A stretch of 64,000 nucleotides of DNA from Butyrivibrio sp. MC2013 (lineage in GTDB: Bacteria; Bacillota; Clostridia; Lachnospirales; Lachnospiraceae). Position 1 is the stretch's first letter. Each line of letters opens with the position of its first letter. The translations under genes were made by a program, and so were the position numbers. A model generated the notes under the pieces. It saw only the letters and a program-made list of their open reading frames with translations, was not told the DNA's origin and did not search any database. Positions 47,106 through 55,557 of the stretch are shown piece after piece. Location: NCBI RefSeq assembly GCF_000424585.1, contig NZ_AUKE01000009.1, forward strand, positions 1-64,000, given 5' to 3'.

Positions 47106-48886
47106 TTAAAGCCCTCCTTTTGGGGTGCAGGAGTGTCAAAAAAGTTATTTTCTCCCGATGCTTTGGCTCTTTCTATGTGACGCCTCTTCTTCATGGCATA
47201 CATTCTCTCGTCTGCCAGGCGATATACGTCCTCTGCAGTTCTTCCGGGAAATTCGGATTCAGAGCATATTCCAAAGGAGAAGCCGCATGTGACACCGGGA
47301 ATGACAGAAGGATTTTTCTGGAGAGTCTTTTGCAGACCTCTCATCCTGGAAGAAGCAAGGTCAACATTGTCATCATACATGATGACCAGGAATTCGTCTC
47401 CGCCTATCCTGGCTACAAGGTCACTTGCCCTGAAACTGGACTGGAGCATGGAGGCAAAGTACTGTATGAGCTTATCACCTTCATTGTGTCCGTAGGTGTC
47501 ATTTACATATTTAAGATTATCCATATCTATGGATATGATGACATAGGACTGCCTGCTATTGCCAAGACGCAGTATCTCTTCCTGGGTCTTGGCCCTGTTG
47601 GACAGATGAGTAAGAGGATCATAGTAAGCAAGGCCTCTTAGGAGCTTTTGTCTGTCCTCTGACTGGATGACGTAGAGTGTGTAGACATAATAGCTCAGGA
47701 ATATGCATATTACGAATAAAAAGCTGCCAAATACCATGATGTTGAAGTTGACTCTGGAATCACCGGCTTCTGAGAAATATTTAAGGAAGTTATAGCTGAT
47801 GATCTCGGCCCAGGCAGAGAAGGTAAAAATAGCAAAGCCTGAAAGCGCAAAGATAGTGGATCTGTAGTCGGGATCGTCATGGCTCCTCAGTTTGCCGGAA
47901 TTGTGGATGATCCAAAGGCAGCAGATCATGACAGGGAAGGCTTCCAGGAAGCAGAGCAGATGTACGATAAAGGCAAAGGTGGTATAAAGCCTGATCCCAA
48001 GAAAATGCAAAGGAATAGTGGATAAGAGAATGATAAGGTTGATCAGTGTCATCAAATTGGCCAGAAACGCAGTCTTCTTGTAGCCCTTACTGATAGCACC
48101 AAGATAGCCTGTGAGGCAGGTGGGAATCAGATAGAGAGATGTATATTCCATAAGGGTATTAAGAAGGTCATTGCTGGACAGAAGGTTAAATATATTATTG
48201 GCAGCAAGGACGAATACGCCAAGGTCAAGGGATACGATGGCTCCCATGGGAAGTCGCATATCTGTGCTTCTAAGATGGCGCAGATAATAATACATCCCCA
48301 TGTATATGATAGCCAGGATCGTAAGAAATACGCCAAGGAAGAAGGGTATGGTCACAGAATTCATATAAAAGAGCTGAAGATCAGAGATGGTACCCAAAAG
48401 GATATCGGAAAAGCCCGAGAAGGCATCAATCTGACCAGCTGTAAAAGAAATGGTGATCAGCCTGCCTTCATAGCCCTCAGGGAGAGCTACATATAAGTTG
48501 CACATGGGCAGGATAGAGCCTTTTTCATAGGCTTCAACGCCATAGCTGTATATTTCTTCGTCATCGAGGAATACTTTGACAGCAGAATGAACGCACCTGA
48601 TCCGTAAGGCCGCATTAATATATTCCTTATCCGGCAGTATGCGGCTAAGGATATAGGTATCTCCTGTATCAGCAGGTGGGATTGCGGCGCTTTGAAGATT
48701 GGTATCTTCATGAAGGATGCCATCTTCATTTTTTATGGTCCATCCATCTGACAGCACTTCCGCATTTAGTCCCAGCTTTGAGGGATTTGCTGTAGGAGAA
48801 TATGAAATTATCAAAAGGCCGGATATCAATAGTGCCAGAGTTATGCAGGCAAAATATCGTATCCGCCCGGGTGTCTTTCCTGTCAT
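47102..48886 (-). CDS. Membrane diguanylate cyclase (7TM-type sensor), first of a pair
   Basis: A 594-residue paralogue of the next gene with the same layout. An N-terminal helix (ITLALLISGLLIIS) leads to an extracellular domain and multiple membrane helices. The C-terminal GGDEF domain has DPLTHLSNRAKTQEE and RIGGDEFLVIMYD, and ends in a short Lys/Arg-rich and Glu/Lys tail. The two genes share the ATGA overlap, so they are translated together. Different extracellular sequences suggest different ligands. Confidence 0.88.
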   Translation of the reverse strand: MTGKTPGRIRYFACITLALLISGLLIISYSPTANPSKLGLNAEVLSDGWTIKNEDGILHEDTNLQSAAIPPADTGDTYILSRILPDKEYINAALRIRCVHSAVKVFLDDEEIYSYGVEAYEKGSILPMCNLYVALPEGYEGRLITISFTAGQIDAFSGFSDILLGTISDLQLFYMNSVTIPFFLGVFLTILAIIYMGMYYYLRHLRSTDMRLPMGAIVSLDLGVFVLAANNIFNLLSSNDLLNTLMEYTSLYLIPTCLTGYLGAISKGYKKTAFLANLMTLINLIILLSTIPLHFLGIRLYTTFAFIVHLLCFLEAFPVMICCLWIIHNSGKLRSHDDPDYRSTIFALSGFAIFTFSAWAEIISYNFLKYFSEAGDSRVNFNIMVFGSFLFVICIFLSYYVYTLYVIQSEDRQKLLRGLAYYDPLTHLSNRAKTQEEILRLGNSRQSYVIISIDMDNLKYVNDTYGHNEGDKLIQYFASMLQSSFRASDLVARIGGDEFLVIMYDDNVDLASSRMRGLQKTLQKNPSVIPGVTCGFSFGICSESEFPGRTAEDVYRLADERMYAMKKRRHIERAKASGENNFFDTPAPQKEGFK

Positions 48887-49001
48887 TTCTGAGAGTCCTC
48901 AAAAAGTATAGTATAAAAACAAATTTACATCCTGATCTGTTACTATATGTATCGACAAAAACTTTAGACCCACACACTTATTTATTGTAAAATATTATTA
49001 T

Positions 49002-50360
49002 ATGAATAATCTATATAAGAATGTAAAAAACATCAATATTCCTGATAATGCTTTAGATATTCTAAATAAGCTCTCAGAAGCAGGCTTTGAAGCCTATATA
49101 GTAGGAGGCTGTGTAAGGGACAGTTTGCTGGGAAGAGAGCCTATGGACTGGGATATCACTACCAATGCCCATCCCCTGGAAGTCAAGAAGCTCTTTAAAA
49201 GGACCATAGATACCGGTATCAAGCATGGTACCGTTACAGTCATGAAAGGGCAGGAAGGCTATGAAGTCACTACCTACAGAGTGGATGGTGATTACAAGGA
49301 TCACAGACATCCGGAGAGCGTGACCTTCACGCCTATGCTCAGAGAAGACCTTAGAAGAAGAGATTTTACCATCAATGCCATGGCCTGGAATCCGGACAAG
49401 GGGCTTGTAGATGAATTTGGCGGCATAGATGATCTAAACGCAGGTATTATCCGCTGCGTAGGTGATCCTATGGAGCGCTTTGACGAGGATGCACTCAGGA
49501 TCCTCAGAGCTCTGAGATTTAGTGCCCAGCTGGGCTATGATATAGAGGAAGATACAGCAAGAGCTGCAAAGACTCTGTCTGATACCTTGCAGAGAGTAAG
49601 CGCAGAGAGGATACAGACAGAGCTGATCAAGATCATGACATCTGATAGGCCCACCAGGCTCCTGGAAGGAAGAGAGCTGGGAATTAACAAAGTAATCCTG
49701 CCGGAACTGGACGAAGCAATAGCCTGCGATCAGAACACTCCCCATCACCAGTGGAATGTGGGCGAGCACTCCCTCAGGGCAGCAGAGACTATCCGAAATG
49801 ACAAGATACTAAGACTCTCAATGCTCCTCCATGATATAGGAAAGCCTTCCTGCAAGACCACAGACGAAGCTGGTATCGATCACTTCAAGGGCCATGCGGA
49901 AGTGGGAGCAGAGATGGCAAATAATATACTGCGCCGTCTTAAAATGGACAATGCATCCATAAAGAAGATATGTCTCCTGGTCAGATACCATGACATCATG
50001 ATGAAGACTGAGCCTACGGATAAGCTGGTAAGGAAGATGCTCAGCGTGATAGGCCCCGAGAATCTGGATGATCTGATCAGCGTAAAAAAGGCTGATGTAT
50101 CAGCTCAGAGCAGCTATATGCAGGAAGAGAAGCTCCTTGGCATAGAGAGGCTAAAGGATAAAGCCCTGGAGATCATAGAAAGAGGAGATGCTCTCTGCCT
50201 GGCAGACCTGGCAGTAAAGGGCGCCGATCTCATAGAAGCAGGAATAAAGCCCGGCAAGGAAATGGGTGATTGCCTGAAGGCCATGCTGGCAGACGTACTG
50301 AATACTCCCTCACACAACACCCGGGAATACCTGCTAAGACACATCAAAAACTATTTGTAG
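49002..50360 (+). CDS. cca: CCA tRNA nucleotidyltransferase
   Basis: A 452-residue enzyme adding CCA to tRNA 3' ends. The nucleotidyltransferase head has IVGGCVRDSLLGREPMDWDI with the two catalytic Asp, followed by VTTYRVDGDYKDHRHPESV and RRRDFTINAMAW. A C-terminal HD-type domain (MLLHDIGKPSCKTTD) is present, as in many clostridial forms. The tRNA-Arg in this window lacks an encoded CCA, consistent with need for it. Confidence 0.93.
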   Translation: MNNLYKNVKNINIPDNALDILNKLSEAGFEAYIVGGCVRDSLLGREPMDWDITTNAHPLEVKKLFKRTIDTGIKHGTVTVMKGQEGYEVTTYRVDGDYKDHRHPESVTFTPMLREDLRRRDFTINAMAWNPDKGLVDEFGGIDDLNAGIIRCVGDPMERFDEDALRILRALRFSAQLGYDIEEDTARAAKTLSDTLQRVSAERIQTELIKIMTSDRPTRLLEGRELGINKVILPELDEAIACDQNTPHHQWNVGEHSLRAAETIRNDKILRLSMLLHDIGKPSCKTTDEAGIDHFKGHAEVGAEMANNILRRLKMDNASIKKICLLVRYHDIMMKTEPTDKLVRKMLSVIGPENLDDLISVKKADVSAQSSYMQEEKLLGIERLKDKALEIIERGDALCLADLAVKGADLIEAGIKPGKEMGDCLKAMLADVLNTPSHNTREYLLRHIKNYL

Positions 50361-50381
50361 AGCGGGGGGATTGGCGAGTTG

Positions 50382-50841
50382 ACGTTATTGTTCCCTCGCC
50401 AGGGATAAATTTGCCAGTGCTGCTGCAGAAGCTTTTTTCCACGCTCGCGGCACTTTAAATGGAGTTTTACTATATTCTTCCACAGCCTTTTATAGATGCG
50501 CCGCGCTCGAAAAAACTCCCAGGAACGAAGGGGTGGTTGATTGCCGTCGATGGTCATTAAGTCCGCTTCGCGGCCTTAATTGAACAGTATGCAACACCGC
50601 TCTTTCAGGCAAGCCTGAGAGCGGCATTGCACACTATTCATTTGGCGTCGTGACGCCAAATGACCATCTATTAACAATATTGTCCTTCGTTCCTGCTCAA
50701 ACAGTTTTCTCGCGGGCGCATAAAAGGCTGTGTGAAGAATTAAGTAAAACTGACCATTTGAAGTGAAGGCTCGCTTTGGAAAAGAAGTTTCTGCAGTAGC
50801 GCAAAATAACTGTACATAGCGAGTGAACAATAACTGTATAC
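50382..50841. repeat. About 460-bp long inverted repeat in a 620-base gene-free gap
   Basis: The sequence folds on itself about a centre at 50611 (TCAGGC-AA-GCCTGA). Matching blocks on both arms include GTTATTGTTC-CTCGC, CTGCAGAAGCTT-like, AAATGG..GTTTTACT..ATTCTTC, CACAGCCTTTTAT, CAGGAACGAAGG, GATGGTCATT and GCAACACCGCTCT. At the mirrored place each arm carries its own side hairpin: TTAAG-CCGC-TTCG-CGG-CTTAA on the left, TTTGGCGTC-GT-GACGCCAAA on the right. Neither strand has a convincing gene. Confidence 0.85.
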
Positions 50842-50860
50842 TGGCAAAAGATTACCTTTT

Positions 50861-50908
50861 TATTCTCGTGAAACACGCATAAAATACATGTTACTATTGT
50901 AAGGTTAT
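50861..50908 (+). repeat. Decayed fragment of the composite repeat (hairpin 3)
   Basis: TTCTCGTGAAACACGCATAA and the following TTACTATTGTAAGG resemble hairpin 3 and the trailing repeat at 52650-52705, with many changes and loss of the complementary arm. Confidence 0.45.
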
Positions 50909-50982
50909 AAAAGCTACTTTTTACACCATCATCGTACTATAGAATCGGAATATGGTTTATATCAAATATCCGGGGTGAAATT

Positions 50983-52608
50983 ATGAATGGTAAAAGACGC
51001 GGAAGAAACAGTGATAGGGGAAAAGGTGTCAGAGTTTTTGCTCTGATGACTACAATACTTATTGCGGGAAGTCTTATAACCCTTGGCATGCCGGTGCGTA
51101 GTCTTGCAGGGTCTGAGAATAATGCCAAGGCCCAAGTCATCAATCTGACAGGCAAATACAACTCCAAGGATACCTGTGTGATCAAGGCTGTTGATACCGG
51201 AGACAAGACCATATCTTTTCGCAATCTTGCTACGGGCAGGGACTATACTCTTTCTTATGACAATACTTCTTTTATCTACGACGGCTACGGTAGGTCTTTG
51301 TCGGCGGCGCTATTGGAAACCGGTAAGGTCGTAGATATCAGCTTTTTATCAGCCAGTAAACATCTCAATACTCTGGTGATCAATAATGATGCCTTTGATA
51401 TGACAAGGTTCAATGATTATAAGCTAAATGCCGAGGACAACAGGGCTGTGATAAGCGGCAGCAATTACAAGCTTAGTGATAATGCACTGATCCTCATAGA
51501 CGGTCATACAGCCACAAGCTTCGATGTCCTGCCCTCAGACCAGATCAGGGTCTCCGGCATAGGTAGTGATATCTACTGCGTAGAAGTATTAAGAGGTCAC
51601 GGCTATGTATCTCTGTCTTCAGCAGACGTAGATGACAATGATCTGACAGGTGCTGTGCTGCAGATAGGCGACAGGATCATGCACAGGGTCAGTGACAATA
51701 TGCTGGTCAGCGCTCCGGAAGGAACCTATGATGTGAGCATCAAGGGCCGCGGCGCAGACTATACGACTACTCTTACAGTCAAAAGAGACAAAGAGACTGT
51801 AGTTGATACCGGAGAAGTGGAGATCAGTTATCAGACCGGCATGGTGACCTTTGAGACTCTGCCGGAGGAAACCGATCTGAAGATAGACGGTGAAGAGGTT
51901 ATGACAGGAGTACCTCTGGAACTCAAATACGGAGATCACTATGTGGAAGCCAGCGCCGATGGCTACAAGAAGGTGAAGGAATATCTTCATGTGGGCTCCG
52001 GGAATTCTGAGGTAGAGATAGAGCTTCAAAAAGATTCAGATAAGAAAAATGACAAAGATGATGATGAAGATGCTGATTCTGACAGCGATAATGGGGACGA
52101 TTCTTCAAATGCCGGCAGCAAGGCTTCTTCAGACAATGCATCTACGGTAGATAAGAAGGATACAGATTCTTTATTAGATGATGATGAAGAGGAAGACCGG
52201 GATCCTGAGGAGATCATAGAAGGTGAAGATGAACTGATGACAGGCTACAACGTATATGTGGACGGTCCTGACGGTGCAGAGCTGTTTTTGGACGGTGCAT
52301 ATATAGGCGTGATCCCTACGTCCTTTACCAAGGTCACAGGTAACCATACTGTGACTATCAGAAAGAGAGGCTACAGGACCAGGAGCTTCTCCATCAGTCT
52401 CTCCCCTGAGCTCACCGACAAGACTTACAGATTCCCTGATCTGGAGCCCGAAGAAGATAATAGCGAAAACAATAGCGGAAGCGGAAACAGTGCAGATGCG
52501 TCTAATGGGAATAGTGGCAAGGGCTCATCCTCCGGGGGAGGGAAAAACGATGGGGATGATAATAGCTCAGGAGAGGGCGGCAGCGTATCCGACAATGATC
52601 CTGACTAA
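50983..52608 (+). CDS. Secreted/anchored PEGA-domain protein
   Basis: A 541-residue exported protein. A basic N-terminus and one hydrophobic segment (VFALMTTILIAGSLITLGM) form a signal or anchor. Residues about 45-230 are a beta-rich region without a name I recognise. Two PEGA domains follow, one at about 285-345 (SADGYKKVKEYLHVG) and one at about 420-485 (DGAELFLDGAYIGVIPTSF). They are separated by an Asp/Ser-rich acidic linker, and the protein ends in a Ser/Gly/Asn-rich low-complexity tail. PEGA domains are common in surface proteins and are thought to bind the envelope. Confidence 0.8.
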   Translation: MNGKRRGRNSDRGKGVRVFALMTTILIAGSLITLGMPVRSLAGSENNAKAQVINLTGKYNSKDTCVIKAVDTGDKTISFRNLATGRDYTLSYDNTSFIYDGYGRSLSAALLETGKVVDISFLSASKHLNTLVINNDAFDMTRFNDYKLNAEDNRAVISGSNYKLSDNALILIDGHTATSFDVLPSDQIRVSGIGSDIYCVEVLRGHGYVSLSSADVDDNDLTGAVLQIGDRIMHRVSDNMLVSAPEGTYDVSIKGRGADYTTTLTVKRDKETVVDTGEVEISYQTGMVTFETLPEETDLKIDGEEVMTGVPLELKYGDHYVEASADGYKKVKEYLHVGSGNSEVEIELQKDSDKKNDKDDDEDADSDSDNGDDSSNAGSKASSDNASTVDKKDTDSLLDDDEEEDRDPEEIIEGEDELMTGYNVYVDGPDGAELFLDGAYIGVIPTSFTKVTGNHTVTIRKRGYRTRSFSISLSPELTDKTYRFPDLEPEEDNSENNSGSGNSADASNGNSGKGSSSGGGKNDGDDNSSGEGGSVSDNDPD

Positions 52609-52632
52609 AGAGAATATTAGATACGAGGGTCG

Positions 52633-52706
52633 TATTTGCCAGCAACATGTTCTCACGAAACACGCAGTAAATGCGTGTTTCTGAAGGTTCGTCTAATAAC
52701 ATATAC
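52633..52706 (+). repeat. Composite repeat, partial copy (hairpin 3 and trailing direct repeat)
   Basis: TATTTGCC, then CATGTTCTCAC, the GAAACACGCAG..ATGCGTGTTTC hairpin and CTGAAGGTTCGTCTAATAAC follow the same order as at 29485-29554. It is placed directly downstream of the PEGA gene. Confidence 0.85.
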
Positions 52707-52811
52707 TCTGACAACATAAGCAAGAAGTGGGGATTTTGAATAATACTCATATCGATAAATGCTCATAGTGATCAATACTCTTAAAATCTTATTTATATAA
52801 ATAGTATCTAT

Positions 52812-52853
52812 GCTTCCGGATGCTGATAAAAAAGGGTATCAGGGAGCTTTCTT
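52812..52853 (+). terminator. Terminator-like hairpin between PEGA gene and ABC transporter
   Basis: GCTTCC-CTGATA pairs with TATCAG-GGAGC (a five-base bulge on one side) and is followed by TTTCTT. The remaining 52710-53040 stretch is AT-rich with possible promoter elements (for example TTGCAT, 18 bases, TATATT near 52930) but nothing firm. Confidence 0.5.
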
Positions 52854-53040
52854 ATCTGACAAAAATGTCATGTATAATATTACCTATTTACCCATTACAA
52901 AAATAATAAAGTTGATGAAATTTACCATTGAATAATCTTGCATAATGATGTCTAATATTTGTATATTTATGTAAGATTGATTTTATTTATTATATTGATG
53001 TGCATCCTTGTATCATCAGAATAATGCGGAGGGATTAATT

Positions 53041-53841
53041 ATGAAAAAGAAGATCATCGCTTTACTTATGACAACTGTAACCTGCCTTTCACTGGCAGCA
53101 TGTTCCGGCAGTTCCTCAGGTGCAGATAGTGAGAGTGCTCCTGCAGAAGAGACTACTGATGAGGCAGCAGAGAGCGGATCAGCCAAGCTGATCATGGCTA
53201 CCAATGCTGAGTTTCCCCCTTATGAGTACCATGACAATGACCAGATTGTAGGTATCGATGCTGAGATCGCAGAAGCTCTGGCCAAAGAGATCGGAGCAGA
53301 GGTTGAGATAGAAGATATCGCCTTTGATTCCATCATTCCTGAAGTGACCAGCGGCAAGGCTGACTTTGGTATGGCCGGCATGACAGTTACAGAAGACCGT
53401 AAGAAGAGCGTTAACTTTACAGATACATATGCATCAGCAAAGCAGGTCATCATCGTAACAGAGGATTCAGATATTGCATCTCCTGATGACCTTGAAGGCA
53501 AGGTCGTAGGTGTACAGACAGGTACTACAGGTGATATCTATATCTCAGATGAGCTGGGCGACGACGCAGTAGAGCGTTATGCCAAGGGTATGGAAGCTGT
53601 ACAGGCTCTGAGCCAGAATAAGATTGATGCAGTAGTAATCGACAACGAGCCTGCCAAGGTTTATGTATCCGAGAATGAAGGCCTTAAGATCCTGGACACC
53701 GCTTATGCAGAAGAAGAGTATGCTATCGCAGTAGCTCTTGATAACACAGAGCTTTTGGACAAGCTCAATGCAGCTCTGAAGACTCTTAAGGACAACGGCA
53801 CCATTGATGAGATCGTGGGCAAATATATCAAGACGGAGTAA
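53041..53841 (+). CDS. Polar amino-acid ABC transporter substrate-binding lipoprotein
   Basis: A 266-residue lipoprotein. MKKKIIALLMTTVTCLSLAAC has a lipobox with the modified cysteine at about residue 21. It is followed by a Ser/Glu-rich linker and the family-3 solute-binding fold (ATNAEFPPYEYHDNDQIVGI, GKADFGMAGMTVTEDR). The start with GGAGGGA upstream is preferred over an earlier in-frame ATG. It is the first gene of a complete three-gene importer. Residues do not allow me to name the amino acid. Confidence 0.93.
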   Translation: MKKKIIALLMTTVTCLSLAACSGSSSGADSESAPAEETTDEAAESGSAKLIMATNAEFPPYEYHDNDQIVGIDAEIAEALAKEIGAEVEIEDIAFDSIIPEVTSGKADFGMAGMTVTEDRKKSVNFTDTYASAKQVIIVTEDSDIASPDDLEGKVVGVQTGTTGDIYISDELGDDAVERYAKGMEAVQALSQNKIDAVVIDNEPAKVYVSENEGLKILDTAYAEEEYAIAVALDNTELLDKLNAALKTLKDNGTIDEIVGKYIKTE

Positions 53842-53848
53842 TAAGTAG

Positions 53849-54541
53849 ATGTGGGAGAATTTTAAGAGCCAGTTCATTCTGAATTTTGTGGATGACAACA
53901 GATGGCACTATTTAACAGACGGTTTGTTCATCACTCTGGAGATCACAGTATTTGCAGCCCTTTTGGGACTGGTACTGGGTTTTATAATAGCTGTCATCAG
54001 GCATAATCATGAAAAGACAGGTAAATTAAAGATTGCCAATGCTCTGTGCAGCCTCTATCTGACTATAATCAGAGGAACACCTGTTGTAGTCCAGCTGATG
54101 ATCATATATTTTGTAGTATTCGGAAGCGTTCGTATTGATAAGGTACTGGTCGCAGTCATCGCCTTTGGAATCAATTCAGGTGCTTATCAGGCAGAGATAT
54201 TCAGATCCGGCATCCAGTCCATACCCAAGGGCCAGTACGAGGCCGGCCGTACGCTGGGCTTTAGCTATCGCCAGACTATGCTCACTGTTATCATGCCTCA
54301 GGCTCTCAGAAGCGTAGTACCCACACTTCTCAACGAGCTCATAGCTCTTCTCAAGGAGACCTCTGTTGCGGGATATATCGCACTTGGAGATCTGACCAAG
54401 GGCGGAGATATCATCAGGAGCCGTACATATTCAGCATTTATGCCCCTTATAGCAGTGGCACTCATTTACCTTACACTGGTCCTGATCATGGAGAGTATCG
54501 TGAAGAGAATAGAAAGGAGGCTGAAGAAGAATGAAAGATAA
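53849..54541 (+). CDS. Amino-acid ABC transporter permease
   Basis: A 230-residue membrane protein with four to five helices. The His/Glu/Gln/Leu-type permease family shows [18 protein letters not shown] and the EAA loop ([20 protein letters not shown]). It follows the binding protein by seven bases and overlaps the ATPase gene. Confidence 0.94.
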   Translation: MWENFKSQFILNFVDDNRWHYLTDGLFITLEITVFAALLGLVLGFIIAVIRHNHEKTGKLKIANALCSLYLTIIRGTPVVVQLMIIYFVVFGSVRIDKVLVAVIAFGINSGAYQAEIFRSGIQSIPKGQYEAGRTLGFSYRQTMLTVIMPQALRSVVPTLLNELIALLKETSVAGYIALGDLTKGGDIIRSRTYSAFMPLIAVALIYLTLVLIMESIVKRIERRLKKNER

Positions 54542-55283
54542 TAATGCAGCCTCTAATGCACTGATCAGTGTACAGAGCCTGAAGAAGAGCTTTGGCGACA
54601 AGGATGTTCTGACAGACATTAGTGTAGATGTAAATAAGGGAGATGTGGTATGCGTCATAGGTCCCTCAGGATCCGGTAAGTCCACCTTCCTGCGCTGCCT
54701 TAACAGACTGGAAGAGCCTACAGGAGGACATATCTTCTTTGAAGGAGTGGATATCTGCGATCCCAAGGTGGATATAGATATGCACAGACGTAAGATGGGT
54801 ATGGTATTCCAGCAGTTCAATCTCTTCCCTCACATGACTATCATGAAGAATCTCACGGTAGCACCCATTAAGCTCCTGAGCCTTAGCCAGGAGGAGGCAG
54901 AGAGCTATGCAAGAGAGCTCCTATCCAAGGTTGGGCTCCTTGACAGGGCAGGGGATTATCCCATGCAGCTCTCAGGCGGACAGCAGCAGAGAATAGCTAT
55001 AGTAAGGGCTCTGTGCATGAAGCCTGACGTAATGCTCTTTGACGAGCCTACATCTGCGCTGGATCCCGAGATGGTAGGAGAGGTCCTATCTGTTATGAAG
55101 GATCTGGCTCATGAGAAGATGACCATGGTGGTGGTCACCCATGAGATGGGATTTGCCAGGGAAGTGGCCAATAGGATCATGTTTATGGATGAGGGCAGGT
55201 TCATCGAGGAGGCAGCTCCCGAAGAGTTCTTTGTAAGTCCAAAGAATGAGAGAACAAGGCTATTCCTTAGCAAAGTGCTGTAA
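54531..55283 (+). CDS. Amino-acid ABC transporter ATP-binding protein
   Basis: A 250-residue ATPase of the GlnQ/HisP type. Walker A is [14 protein letters not shown], the signature [15 protein letters not shown], and Walker [15 protein letters not shown] with the switch histidine in VVTHEMGFA. Its ATG lies inside the permease end (11-base overlap) behind AGGAGG, indicating coupled translation. Confidence 0.96.
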   Translation: MKDNNAASNALISVQSLKKSFGDKDVLTDISVDVNKGDVVCVIGPSGSGKSTFLRCLNRLEEPTGGHIFFEGVDICDPKVDIDMHRRKMGMVFQQFNLFPHMTIMKNLTVAPIKLLSLSQEEAESYARELLSKVGLLDRAGDYPMQLSGGQQQRIAIVRALCMKPDVMLFDEPTSALDPEMVGEVLSVMKDLAHEKMTMVVVTHEMGFAREVANRIMFMDEGRFIEEAAPEEFFVSPKNERTRLFLSKVL

Positions 55284-55285
55284 AA

Positions 55286-55314
55286 GCAAAAAGCGAAGCG
55301 TTTGCGAGTTTAAC
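55286..55314 (-). repeat. 29-bp fragment of the 145-bp repeat, inverted
   Basis: The reverse complement reads GTTAAACTCGCAAACGCTTC GCTTTTTGC in continuity, identical to the first 29 bases of the 145-bp repeats at 2592 and 10573. It begins three bases after the ATPase stop codon. Confidence 0.85.
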
Positions 55315-55318
55315 AAAG

Positions 55319-55354
55319 ACGCATTGTCATTAGTAAAGGGCAATGCGTTTTTTA
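55319..55354 (+). terminator. Terminator of the ABC transporter operon
   Basis: ACGCATTG and CAATGCGT flank a 14-base loop and are followed by TTTTTTA. The 200 bases after it lead to the giant enzyme gene and show no clear promoter. Confidence 0.8.
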
Positions 55355-55557
55355 TATTTTTTATTTATATAGACAAAAAATCATAAAATCTGGATTGAAA
55401 ATTATAATTACACCCAAACTGAGCGCTGTTACAATTATTCATGGATGCTCATTTTGGGTATTTATATTGCCATTTTTAAGGGTTACAGTCACTTTCCAGT
55501 AATTGGTGACAGAAGGTTCTAATCTTATTTTCTTATAAGATGAAAGGGGGATACACA

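Noticed and set aside
50576..50830. 84-codon minus-strand frame inside the long inverted repeat
   Set aside because: Its sequence follows the palindrome structure, has no ribosome site, and the mirrored arm does not keep the frame.
53008..53040. Earlier in-frame start for the substrate-binding protein
   Set aside because: It would add residues before a perfect lipoprotein signal, and the ribosome site sits inside that extension, just before the internal ATG.
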